Below are positions 28,718-37,209 of a DNA stretch of 64,000 bases, piece by piece. Source of the DNA: Solitalea lacus (lineage in GTDB: Bacteria; Bacteroidota; Bacteroidia; Sphingobacteriales; Sphingobacteriaceae). The notes under the pieces were generated by a model. That model was not told where the DNA came from. It saw only the letters and a program-made list of their open reading frames with translations, and did no database searches. Made by a program: the position numbers and the translations under genes. The DNA is taken from NCBI RefSeq assembly GCF_022014595.1, contig NZ_CP091740.1, positions 3,894,200 through 3,958,199 of the forward strand, written 5' to 3'. Within the stretch, counting starts at the first letter, position 1. Each line of letters begins with the position of its first letter.

Positions 28718-29896
28718 CTAATTCAGCAACTCAAATATTCCGGCTGCTCCCTGTCCGGTTCCAACACACATGGTTACCATACCGTATTTTTGTTTACGGG
28801 CACGAAGCTCATTCAGGATCTGAACTGTAAGCTTGGCTCCCGTGCAGCCAAGAGGGTGCCCTAAGGCGATAGCTCCCCCATTCACGTTGATTAAATCAGG
28901 GTTTAATTCAAGGTTACGAATAATGGCCAGTGATTGTGAGGCAAAAGCCTCATTCAATTCAATTAAACCAATATCTTCTTTCTTCAAACCACCTTTTTTC
29001 AATGCTACCGGAATAGCCTCAATTGGACCTATACCCATGATACGAGGAGGGACACCGGCAACGCCGTAACTAACCATACGTGCAATAGGTTCAGCGTTTA
29101 ACTCTTTTAACATTTTCTCAGAAACCACTAAAACAAATGCAGCTCCGTCAGAGGTTTGAGAAGAGTTACCGGCGGTAATGCACCCATTTGCAGCGAACAC
29201 TGGCTTTAATTTTGCCAGTTTATCAAGTGCTGTGTCGGCACGAGGACCTTCATCTGTATCAACCACATACTCTCTGGTTTTCTTTTTCATATTCGAATCC
29301 AGGTAATTTTCTTTTACCGTAATTGGAATAACCCCGGCTTTTAAGGCCCCGTTTTGTTGAGCTTTAATTGCTTTCTGATGTGACTGAAATGCAAATTCAT
29401 CCTGATCTTCTCGAGAAACATTAAACTCTTTAGCAACCGCTTCTGCAGTTAACCCCATTCCCCAGTAATAGTCAGGGTTATTTTTAGCTACTTCAAAGTT
29501 TGGCACGATCTTCCATCCGCCAAAGGGCATTCCCGACATTACTTCTACTCCACCTGCAATAATGCAATCGGCCATACCAGCCTTTATTTTGGCAGCTGCG
29601 ATCGCGATGGTTTCCAAGCCGGAAGCGCAATAACGGTTCACTGTCATTCCAGGAACCTTATCAGTTTTTAGCCCCATCAAAGAGATCATGCGACCAATAT
29701 TTAAGCCCTGTTCAGCCTCAGGTGTGGCATTACCCACTATTACATCGTCAATTTTGTCTTTATCAAGATTGGGCACAGATGCCACCATATGTCCAACTAC
29801 CTCAGCAGCCAGATCATCCGCACGCATAAAACGAAACACTCCGCGTGGCGCCTTACCAACGGCGGTGCGATATCCTGCTATAATGTATGCTTCCAT
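28718..29896 (-). CDS. fadA: Acetyl-CoA acyltransferase (3-ketoacyl-CoA thiolase)
   Basis: 392 aa thiolase completing the beta-oxidation cycle. Catalytic Cys in NRYCASGLETIAIAA (about residue 90), NEAFASQSLAI, His in GGAIALGHPLGCTGAK, and the second Cys in MCVGTGQGAAGIFE. Normal length. It sits between fadN and fadE, the same order as the Bacillus subtilis fadNAE operon, and should act with FadN as a degradative thiolase rather than an acetoacetyl-CoA synthesising one. Confidence 0.95.
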   Translation of the reverse strand: MEAYIIAGYRTAVGKAPRGVFRFMRADDLAAEVVGHMVASVPNLDKDKIDDVIVGNATPEAEQGLNIGRMISLMGLKTDKVPGMTVNRYCASGLETIAIAAAKIKAGMADCIIAGGVEVMSGMPFGGWKIVPNFEVAKNNPDYYWGMGLTAEAVAKEFNVSREDQDEFAFQSHQKAIKAQQNGALKAGVIPITVKENYLDSNMKKKTREYVVDTDEGPRADTALDKLAKLKPVFAANGCITAGNSSQTSDGAAFVLVVSEKMLKELNAEPIARMVSYGVAGVPPRIMGIGPIEAIPVALKKGGLKKEDIGLIELNEAFASQSLAIIRNLELNPDLINVNGGAIALGHPLGCTGAKLTVQILNELRARKQKYGMVTMCVGTGQGAAGIFELLN

Positions 29897-29974
29897 GTTT
29901 TATTAGATTCTTAAGTCGTGAATAACTATTCAAGACCGGTTAAAAATATCTTTGTTTTATTTTCTTTACTTTTT

Positions 29975-32380
29975 CTAATTGCGAAGTGGCTTACCCTTGG
30001 TTAATATACTTTGGATACGCTCAAGCGTTTTCTTCTCACCACATAGCGATAAGAAAGCTTCTCGCTCAAGATCAAGGAGGTATTGCTCAGTAACAACAGT
30101 AGGAGCCGATAAATCTCCGCCACACATTACCCAACCCAGCTTTTCTGAAATCTTTTTATCATGCTCAGAAATATAGCTGCCTGAATACATGGTATTTGCT
30201 CCTGCATAGACCATACCTAATCCTGATTTTCCAAGTACCTTAATATCCTTTCGCTGTACAGGTTGAACATAGCCGGCTTCAGCCAATTCTATTGCCTTAG
30301 CTTTTGCATCAGCAATTAGCCGACTACGATTCATGGAAATATCAAACTTGTCTTTTTGCAAGTACCCCAAATCATAAGCCTCTAATCCTGAAGTTGAAAC
30401 TTTGGCCATCCCTATAGTTAAGAAACGATCTTTTAGTACATTTTGTTCAATTTGGCCTTCGCCAAAGGCATCCGAAGCCCTCAGCGTAAACTCTTTAGTT
30501 CCTCCTCCACCAGGAATTAGTCCTACTCCAAACTCAACCAATCCCATGTAGGTTTCTGCATTAGTTTGAACAAAGTCTGCATGCAAGCAAAGCTCGCAAC
30601 CACCTCCCAGAGTTAAATTATGAGGAGCGGCAACAACCGGTATGGATGAGTAGCGCATACGCATCATGGTATTTTGGAACTGACGAATGGCAAAATCCAC
30701 CTCATCCCAATCTTGTTCAATGGCCATCATGAAAATCATTCCCACATTGGCTCCAGCTGAAAAATTGGCTCCATCATTACCCACAACCAAACCACGAAAA
30801 TCTTTCTCTGCCAGTTCCACGGCTTTATTCAAACCGGCTAAAACTTCTCCGCCTATGGTATTCATTTTAGTATGGAACTCTACGTTAAGAATACCATCTC
30901 CTATATCAGTAATTGTAGTCCCAGCGTTTTTCCATACCGTTTTCGTTGGACGGACAGCATCTAAAATGATGTATTCTGATGTTCCAGAAATTGCTTTGTA
31001 TGATTTTGAAGGAATATCATAGTACAATTTCTGCCCGTTGTCGATTTTATAGAATGAAGTATTTCCGGCGGCAAGCATTTCAGTTACCCAGGCAGCAGGA
31101 ACATGACCGTATTTCTTCATCATTTCAATACCTGCCGCAACGCCTAAGGCATCCCAAACTTCATACGGACCAAGCTCCCAACCGAAACCGGCACGCATGG
31201 CATCATCAATACGATATAATTCATCTGAAATTTCAGGAATTCGATCAGAAACATACTCAAACAGACCTGAAAAGGACGCTCTGAAAAACTCTCCTGCCTT
31301 GTCAGGTCCTTGGGCATAAGCTTTCATTCTAGCTCGTAAGTCTTCAATAGGTTTCAGCATTTCTAATGTTGCCGATTTAACCTTTTGTTGTGGCTCGTAC
31401 GCTAAAGTTTTAAGGTTTAATGAAAGAATTTCAGACTTACCATCTGCTCCTTTAATTTTTTTATAAAAGCCTTGTCCTGTTTTGTCTCCCAACCAATTAT
31501 TCTGCTCCATTTTAGCAACATAGTCAGGCAGTTTGAATAAATCACGAGCTTTATCCTCCGGACAATTATCATATAATCCTTTGGCAACTTTAACCATGGT
31601 ATCCATCCCTACCACATCAGTTGTGCGGAAAGTAGCGGATTTTGGCCGACCTAATACCGGACCGGTAAATTTATCAACCTCGTCTACAGTAAGCTCCATT
31701 TTCTCCACCAGGTGCAGCATGGCCATAATACCATAAACCCCTATACGGTTGGCAATGAAAGCAGGCGTATCTTTACACAATACTGTTGTTTTTCCCAAGA
31801 ATTTATCGCCATAGTGCGTCAAAAAGTCAACAACTTCTGGTTTAGTATAAGGAGTAGGGATAATCTCTAATAGACGAAGGTAACGCGGCGGGTTAAAAAA
31901 GTGTGTTCCACAGAAATGAGCTTTAAAATCTTCACTTCTGCCTTCAGCCATCATATGAATAGGAATTCCTGATGTGTTCGATGTTATTAATGTTCCCGGC
32001 TTGCGGAATTTCTCCACTTGCTCAAATACCTTTTTCTTTATTTCAAGATTCTCAACAACTACTTCGATAACCCAGTCACATTTAACGATATCCTTCATGT
32101 TATCTTCAAAGTTTCCTGTGGTTATTTTGCTAAGAACTTCTTTATTATAAACAGGTGAAGGATTGGTTTTAACAGCGGTATCTAATGAACTGTTTACTAT
32201 TCTGTTTCTAACAATCGGACTTTCTAATGTTAACACATTTGCAGTATCGGCCGCTAAAGATTCTTTAGGCACAATATCAAGTAATAAAACCTCTAGACCG
32301 ACATTGGCAAAGTGGCATGCTATTCGAGAACCCATAATTCCCGATCCTAACACCGCGACTTTTTTAATGATTCTTTTCAT
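29975..32380 (-). CDS. fadN: 3-hydroxyacyl-CoA dehydrogenase / enoyl-CoA hydratase (FadN type)
   Basis: 801 aa bifunctional enzyme for steps two and three of beta-oxidation. Domain order is dehydrogenase first: NAD site VAVLGSGIMGSRIACHFANVG (8-28), SNTSGIPI, HFFNPPRYLRLLEIIP (His/Glu dyad region), then a hydratase domain from about residue 490 (GNDGANFSAGANVGMIF; AAPHNLTLGGGCELCLHAD oxyanion segment; GVGLIPGGGGTKEF). This order is that of B. subtilis FadN, the reverse of E. coli FadB. 51 bases after marR, 78 before fadA. Confidence 0.95.
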   Translation of the reverse strand: MKRIIKKVAVLGSGIMGSRIACHFANVGLEVLLLDIVPKESLAADTANVLTLESPIVRNRIVNSSLDTAVKTNPSPVYNKEVLSKITTGNFEDNMKDIVKCDWVIEVVVENLEIKKKVFEQVEKFRKPGTLITSNTSGIPIHMMAEGRSEDFKAHFCGTHFFNPPRYLRLLEIIPTPYTKPEVVDFLTHYGDKFLGKTTVLCKDTPAFIANRIGVYGIMAMLHLVEKMELTVDEVDKFTGPVLGRPKSATFRTTDVVGMDTMVKVAKGLYDNCPEDKARDLFKLPDYVAKMEQNNWLGDKTGQGFYKKIKGADGKSEILSLNLKTLAYEPQQKVKSATLEMLKPIEDLRARMKAYAQGPDKAGEFFRASFSGLFEYVSDRIPEISDELYRIDDAMRAGFGWELGPYEVWDALGVAAGIEMMKKYGHVPAAWVTEMLAAGNTSFYKIDNGQKLYYDIPSKSYKAISGTSEYIILDAVRPTKTVWKNAGTTITDIGDGILNVEFHTKMNTIGGEVLAGLNKAVELAEKDFRGLVVGNDGANFSAGANVGMIFMMAIEQDWDEVDFAIRQFQNTMMRMRYSSIPVVAAPHNLTLGGGCELCLHADFVQTNAETYMGLVEFGVGLIPGGGGTKEFTLRASDAFGEGQIEQNVLKDRFLTIGMAKVSTSGLEAYDLGYLQKDKFDISMNRSRLIADAKAKAIELAEAGYVQPVQRKDIKVLGKSGLGMVYAGANTMYSGSYISEHDKKISEKLGWVMCGGDLSAPTVVTEQYLLDLEREAFLSLCGEKKTLERIQSILTKGKPLRN

Positions 32381-32431
32381 ATTTTGAATTCACTGATTGA
32401 TTATTATTGATCTTAACTTATGTTTAGGAAA

Positions 32432-32881
32432 TTACTCTATAGCTTCGTCTTCGTCTGGCTGGTAATCCTGAGTCAGTTTGTTTATTTTCTGAAGTGCTTC
32501 AATGCAAATATTTTTTTCCTCTTCGGTTAAATTTTCGGCCAGGTACTCATTGAATTTCTTCACAACCCCGCTGGCTATCTTTCTTTTTTCAACCCCCAGT
32601 GGAGTTAGAAATATTTTAACAAGGCGCTTATCATGGGTATCGGTTTCTCTGTAAATCATTCCCATATCTTCCATACTGTTGAGTAACCTGGATAAACTGG
32701 TTGCCTTTTGACCCAGTAAACCGGCCAATTGTGACACTGTTGTTCCCTCCTTAGCTACATTCATTAACAGATATCCAAAGGCATGTGTAATTCCATATTC
32801 AGCAGCAATTTGATTGTATTTATTAGCAATACTTTGCCAGCTGATTTTCAAATAGTAATCAATAGTATTTAGCTCTTTCAA
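32432..32881 (-). CDS. MarR family regulator of the fad operon
   Basis: 149 aa winged-helix regulator: recognition region GTTVSQLAGLLGQKATSLSRLLNSMEDMGMIYRETDTHDKRLVKIFLTPLG is the canonical MarR wing pattern (DxRxxxIxLTxxG). First gene of the fadN-fadA-fadE transcription unit. Two palindromes TATGCNNGCATA lie 65-115 bp upstream, a further perfect one between fadD2 and the nitronate monooxygenase gene, so autorepression plus control of a fatty-acid regulon is likely. The ligand is probably an acyl-CoA (inference). The acidic C-terminal tail (YQPDEDEAIE) is unusual but harmless. Confidence 0.92.
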   Translation of the reverse strand: MKELNTIDYYLKISWQSIANKYNQIAAEYGITHAFGYLLMNVAKEGTTVSQLAGLLGQKATSLSRLLNSMEDMGMIYRETDTHDKRLVKIFLTPLGVEKRKIASGVVKKFNEYLAENLTEEEKNICIEALQKINKLTQDYQPDEDEAIE

Positions 32882-32945
32882 TTATTTATTGGTTTAGTTG
32901 ATGATTTGAAAACTTTATTCTAAATTGGTCAAGCAAGCATTTTTA

Positions 32946-32959
32946 CTATGCACGCATAG
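32946..32959. promoter_or_regulatory. Predicted MarR operator 1
   Basis: CTATGC-AC-GCATAG, perfect 6-bp arms with a 2-bp centre, 65 bp upstream of the marR start. Confidence 0.65.
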
Positions 32960-32983
32960 CGAATCTAAGCAAAAGAAAATTAC

Positions 32984-32995
32984 TATGCAAGCATA
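32984..32995. promoter_or_regulatory. Predicted MarR operator 2
   Basis: TATGC-AA-GCATA, same core as operator 1 and with matching flank (TTACTATGC / TTTACTATGC on the left), 37 bp centre to centre further upstream. Confidence 0.65.
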
Positions 32996-33042
32996 ATGAA
33001 TAAAAAATATCAAATTATTCTCTCAAAAAAAAAAGCATAAAA

Positions 33043-33069
33043 CAAAAAGCGCTACGTGGTGATAGCGCT
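33043..33069 (-). terminator. Terminator of the gamma-glutamyltransferase gene
   Basis: 7-bp stem AGCGCTA / TAGCGCT, 8-nt loop, followed by five T on the minus strand. Located 66 bases after the ggt stop. Confidence 0.75.
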
Positions 33070-33134
33070 ATTAATATTTCTTATTTTTTGATTGATCCAG
33101 CTATTTTTCAAGAAATAGACAATAGATTAAACCC

Positions 33135-34859
33135 TTACCATCCTTCGGCTTTATCGTCACCCCGCTTATCCGCTCCCGCTTCATAATATCCCCACTGCGT
33201 TTTTAAAATAGCATCGGCTCTACCCATTGCAGCCCTGGATTTAAAGTTGTATCCTTTGCGTTTAAGTTTTTCAATTGTAAGACTGTCTATTGCACTTTTT
33301 TCATATTGAATCGAATCCGGAGTCCATTGAAAATGAAACCTGCCGGCATTAACTGCCTGTTGCATGCTCATTCCATGGTCAACAACATTCATAATATTTT
33401 GAAAAACTGTTGTTATTATGGTTGATCCTCCGGGGGTTCCTACTACCATAAACAATTTGCCATCTTTTTCTAGTATGGTTGGCGCCATTGAACTCAACAT
33501 CCGTTTTCCGGGCTGAATTGAATTGGCCTCACCTCCTGTAACTCCAAATAAATTTGGAACACCAGGCTTCACACTAAAATCATCCATTTCATCATTCAGT
33601 AAAAAACCTGAGCCTTGCACAAAAACCTGTGATCCAAAATTAGCATTGAGTGTTGTTGTAATTGCCACTGCATTTCCTTCCCTGTCGACCACTGAAAAAT
33701 GCGTGGTTTGGTCACTTTCCTTAACATTAATCGCAGGAGTTTTGAATCCTAAATCACCCGGTTGAATTGCTGAACTTGGAGTAGCCTTTTCAAATGAAAA
33801 ATTTGCCATCCTTTTTTTCAAATAATCAGGATTGAGCAAGGCCTGAACAGGAACACTATAAAACTCCGGATCACCTAAGTAAGCAGATCTATCGGCATAC
33901 ACCCTACGCTCTGCCTCAGTAATTAACTGAACACTCTTTTCTGTATTCCACCCCAAAGCTTTCAAATCATAGGCTTCCATTATTTTCAATAACTGAATTA
34001 AACAGATCCCTCCACTTGAGGGCGGAGGCATTGATATAACCTTGCAGTTTCTATAGGAGCCGGTAATGGGTTTACGCCATATTGATTGATAATTTTTCAA
34101 ATCAGCATGCGTTATCAACCCTTTACCCCATTGCATTTCTTTAACAATATTATCGGCAGTTCTACCCTCATAGAATCCGGCTCGTCCCTTATCTCTAATA
34201 AGTTCAAGAGCGATAGCTAAATCTTCTTGCTTTAAGTTATCTCCAGCCTTCCAATTTTCTTCCTTTATAAAATATTTATTCTCTGGCTGGTTATATTTTA
34301 CAAAATCGGCCTTATACTTATTTAATTCTCCGGCCTGCATGTCAGTTAGCGTAAAACCGTCTCTTGCCAAATCAATTGCAGGCTGAAGCAATTCGGACCA
34401 TTTTAATTTACCATATTTTTGATGAGCCTGAACCATTCCATCAACTGATCCCGGCACCCCAACAGCCAAATGCCCTTGTAAGCTTAAGTTAGGAATAACA
34501 TTCCCTTGTGCATCAAGATACATATCTCTACTTGCTGCAGCTGGTGCAGTTTCTCTGAAGTCAAGAGAATTAATTTCACCTTTTGCCGAACGATAAACCA
34601 TAAAACCTCCACCGCCAATATTACCTGCAATTGGATATACTACCGCCAGTGCAAACTGAACCGCAACGGCAGCGTCAACAGCATTCCCGCCTTTCTTAAG
34701 GATTTCAACACCCACTTTTGAGGCTTCAGGATGAGCACTTACAACAACTCCGTTATCGTATTTATTTTCCGGCGATTGCCCTAATTGCCCTTTAACACAT
34801 GATGTAAATAATAGTGTTAAGGTCAGAAACAGGGATAACTTATTAGATAAATGGATCAT
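33135..34859 (-). CDS. ggt: Gamma-glutamyltransferase, lipoprotein form
   Basis: 574 aa N-terminal nucleophile enzyme that cleaves glutathione and other gamma-glutamyl compounds. Leader SLFLTLTLLFTSC suggests a lipoprotein (Cys21). Large-subunit features: VDAAVAVQFALAVVYPIAGNIGGGGFMV and SLDFRETAPAAASRDMYLD. The self-cleaving Thr starts the small subunit in DQTTHFSVVDREGNAVAITTTLN, and GSGFLLNDEMDDF and GKRMLSSMAPTIL follow. All catalytic segments intact. Monocistronic, ended by its own hairpin; acts in the periplasm or at the outer membrane to recover amino acids. Confidence 0.96.
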   Translation of the reverse strand: MIHLSNKLSLFLTLTLLFTSCVKGQLGQSPENKYDNGVVVSAHPEASKVGVEILKKGGNAVDAAVAVQFALAVVYPIAGNIGGGGFMVYRSAKGEINSLDFRETAPAAASRDMYLDAQGNVIPNLSLQGHLAVGVPGSVDGMVQAHQKYGKLKWSELLQPAIDLARDGFTLTDMQAGELNKYKADFVKYNQPENKYFIKEENWKAGDNLKQEDLAIALELIRDKGRAGFYEGRTADNIVKEMQWGKGLITHADLKNYQSIWRKPITGSYRNCKVISMPPPSSGGICLIQLLKIMEAYDLKALGWNTEKSVQLITEAERRVYADRSAYLGDPEFYSVPVQALLNPDYLKKRMANFSFEKATPSSAIQPGDLGFKTPAINVKESDQTTHFSVVDREGNAVAITTTLNANFGSQVFVQGSGFLLNDEMDDFSVKPGVPNLFGVTGGEANSIQPGKRMLSSMAPTILEKDGKLFMVVGTPGGSTIITTVFQNIMNVVDHGMSMQQAVNAGRFHFQWTPDSIQYEKSAIDSLTIEKLKRKGYNFKSRAAMGRADAILKTQWGYYEAGADKRGDDKAEGW

Positions 34860-34921
34860 ATGCTTTTAATCGGTTTAAACCAAAGATAAAATGATAACCG
34901 GGTGAATCAAGCCTTCTTAAT

Positions 34922-34954
34922 AAAAATTGCCCTGCGGTTATCCCCCAGGGCAAT
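34922..34954 (-). terminator. Terminator of fadD1
   Basis: 9-bp stem ATTGCCCTG / CAGGGCAAT, loop of 11, followed by T residues on the minus strand; 30 bases after the fadD1 stop. Confidence 0.85.
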
Positions 34955-34983
34955 AAACAAACACTAAACAAATTATTATCTTA

Positions 34984-36762
34984 TTAAACTGCCAAAGGTT
35001 CATCATGAGCATAAATTTGCTCTACAGCAGTTTTATTCTTTTCTAAAATAACTTTACGCTTAAGACTAAGCTTCGGAGTCATTTCTCCTGCATCAATAGA
35101 CCATTCTTTAGGCAAAATCACAAACTTTTTCACCTTTTCCCATTTACCAAAGCCGTCGTTATATTTATCTACCTCTTGTTGGAAACGTGCTATAACCAAT
35201 GGATTATTAATCATTTCGGAGTTAGAGCCACAGTTTAAACTATGTTTCTCACACCATTCTTTCAAAATTGGAAATGCCGGAACAATAAGGGCTGAAGGGA
35301 AACGCTGGTTTTCACCCAACACCATTATTTGCTCAATAAACACCGATTCTTTGAATTTATTTTCAATCATCTGCGGGGCAATATATTTACCTCCGGCGGT
35401 TTTGAACATTTCTTTCTTACGATCGGTAATTTTTAAGTACTTCCCTTCTACTATAACCCCAATATCTCCAGTATGGAACCATCCATCTGTAATGGCTTCT
35501 GCGGTGAGTTCGGGGCGTTTGTAGTACCCTTTCATAACATTTGGACCTTTACACAGAATCTCACCATCTTCAGCAATTTTAACATGAACCTCGTCAATGA
35601 TCTTACCTACGGTTCCGAAATAATGACCCTCGGGCTCTAAAGTATTTACTGCTATTACCGGGGATGTTTCTGTCAACCCGTAGCCTTCCAATACCGGAAT
35701 GCCTGCCCCGTAAAATACTCGAGCCAGTCGCTCTTGCAAAGCAGCTCCCCCTGAAACAATCGCTTTTACATTACCTCCAAGAGCATCTTTCCATTTAGAA
35801 AAAATAAGCTTGCGAGCCAGCTTCAATTGCTGTTCGTACCACCATCCGTTTTTACCATCATGTTCATATTTCAGCCCTAAATTTAGCGCCCAGAAAAACA
35901 ATTTTTTCTTCACCCCGGTTAAGGCTGCACCTTTGGTCACAATTTTATCGTAGACCTTTTCCAATAAACGCGGAACGGTAGAAAAACAATCAGGCTTTAC
36001 TTCGCCCAGGTTGGCTGCAATTGTTTCAGTACTTTCGGCATAATAAATAGAAACACCGATAGACATATACATATAAACTACCATTCGCTCAAAAATGTGC
36101 GAAAGGGGTAAAAAACTTAATGCTTTATGGGTACCAGGAGGGCAAATTTTTTGACAAGCCATTACATTGGTTACTAAGTTCCCATGAGTAAGCATTACGC
36201 CTTTAGGGTTACCGGTTGTACCTGAAGTATAAATTAACGTTAGTAAATCTTCAGCCTGTACCTGCCCATTCCATTCCTTTAAAACAGAACGGTTGCTTTC
36301 TTTGCCTAATTCTTTCACTTCTTCCCACGAATGGGCTCCGCTTACCTCATCGTATGTATAAATGGCCATTAACGACGGTACCTCATGACGTACCCGCTGA
36401 ACCTTTGCATATAGCTCTGCATTGGCTACAAACAATACCTTTACTTCGGCATCGTTTAAGATGAATTTTAAATCATTTTCAGCCAAAGTTGGGTATAAAG
36501 GAACATGTGTGGCATCAATTTGCAAAATTGCAAAATCAACAAAATTCCACTCAGGGCGATTAGGTGACATATTGGCCACACGATCGTGTTTGCCAATACC
36601 TAATTGTAGCAAACCTAAACTTAATAAGTCTACTTGTTCTCTAAATTCCTGAGCTGAATATTTAATCCATGCACCGTTTTTTTTAGCTGCTACAACCTCT
36701 CTCCCCTGATAACGATCAGGCATGGTATTGAGAAGGTCGACAATGGTGTTCAATTGCATCAT
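34984..36762 (-). CDS. fadD: Long-chain acyl-CoA ligase 1
   Basis: 592 aa AMP-forming ligase that activates fatty acids to acyl-CoA. P-loop-like LIYTSGTTGNPKGVMLTHGN, family motifs LSFLPLSHIFER, GYGLTETSPVIAVNT, GWFHTGDIG and KITDRKKEMFKTAGGKYIAP, catalytic Lys region LKRKVILEKNK. The length and FKTAGGKYIAPQMIENKFKES match bacterial FAA1/FadD15-type ligases. Preceded by a dedicated promoter with a 20-bp palindrome at the transcription start. Closely similar throughout to the next gene, so they are paralogues from tandem duplication. Confidence 0.95.
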   Translation of the reverse strand: MMQLNTIVDLLNTMPDRYQGREVVAAKKNGAWIKYSAQEFREQVDLLSLGLLQLGIGKHDRVANMSPNRPEWNFVDFAILQIDATHVPLYPTLAENDLKFILNDAEVKVLFVANAELYAKVQRVRHEVPSLMAIYTYDEVSGAHSWEEVKELGKESNRSVLKEWNGQVQAEDLLTLIYTSGTTGNPKGVMLTHGNLVTNVMACQKICPPGTHKALSFLPLSHIFERMVVYMYMSIGVSIYYAESTETIAANLGEVKPDCFSTVPRLLEKVYDKIVTKGAALTGVKKKLFFWALNLGLKYEHDGKNGWWYEQQLKLARKLIFSKWKDALGGNVKAIVSGGAALQERLARVFYGAGIPVLEGYGLTETSPVIAVNTLEPEGHYFGTVGKIIDEVHVKIAEDGEILCKGPNVMKGYYKRPELTAEAITDGWFHTGDIGVIVEGKYLKITDRKKEMFKTAGGKYIAPQMIENKFKESVFIEQIMVLGENQRFPSALIVPAFPILKEWCEKHSLNCGSNSEMINNPLVIARFQQEVDKYNDGFGKWEKVKKFVILPKEWSIDAGEMTPKLSLKRKVILEKNKTAVEQIYAHDEPLAV

Positions 36763-36885
36763 AAGGTATGGTTAAAGGTGTATAATTATTGAATTTGGTT
36801 TAACTTTCTGAAATTGATAATATACCTAAAATAACCGGCTTATCGATTTCCCCTTTCATATAAAATTCACATTTGATAAACCTTA

Positions 36886-36905
36886 TACCAAATCAGTATT
36901 TGGTA
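36886..36905. promoter_or_regulatory. 20-bp operator-like palindrome before fadD1
   Basis: TACCAAAT-CAGT-ATTTGGTA: perfect 8-bp arms with a 4-bp spacer, immediately downstream of a -7 element, where a bound repressor would block transcription. The shape suits a TetR-type (FadR-like) dimer. It does not match the MarR-box core, so another regulator is implied. Confidence 0.6.
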
Positions 36906-36935
36906 CAAAGATATTTTTATAGACCAACAAAGCAA
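36906..36935 (-). promoter_or_regulatory. Bacteroidetes-type promoter of fadD1
   Basis: On the minus strand TTG (36935-36933), 19 bases, then TATCTTTG (36913-36906), which fits the -33/-7 consensus TTG ... TANNTTTG of Bacteroidota. Start of transcription would fall in the adjoining palindrome, giving a leader of about 130 bases. The remaining 36763-37142 gap shows no gene. Confidence 0.6.
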
Positions 36936-37142
36936 TATTCCAACAAAAATTTTTCCTACAACACTATTTACTAAATATAATTTTGAATTTAAAAAACTTT
37001 TGCCATTTAATTTAAATACTTTCCTATAGGGAAACCAATCAAAAAGCAAGCCATATTCTCCACCTGAAGAAGTAACGCCCAAAAGAAAACAGTAAAGGAA
37101 GAAACTTCATCCCTTCTCCAACAGGTTATACTTTAGAAATTT

Positions 37143-37184
37143 AAAAAACAGAGGGAATACATCAGTTAAGACGTATTCCCTCTG
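37143..37184 (-). terminator. Terminator of fadD2
   Basis: 12-bp perfect stem CAGAGGGAATAC / GTATTCCCTCTG with a 12-nt loop, followed by six T on the minus strand. Makes fadD2 and fadD1 separate transcription units. Confidence 0.88.
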
Positions 37185-37209
37185 AGAATTTATGGCACTG
37201 CAATCTGAT

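Noticed and set aside
36867-37082. 71-codon minus-strand frame between the two acyl-CoA ligase genes
   Set aside because: It covers the fadD1 promoter and operator-like palindrome, has no family resemblance and no ribosome site; most likely chance.
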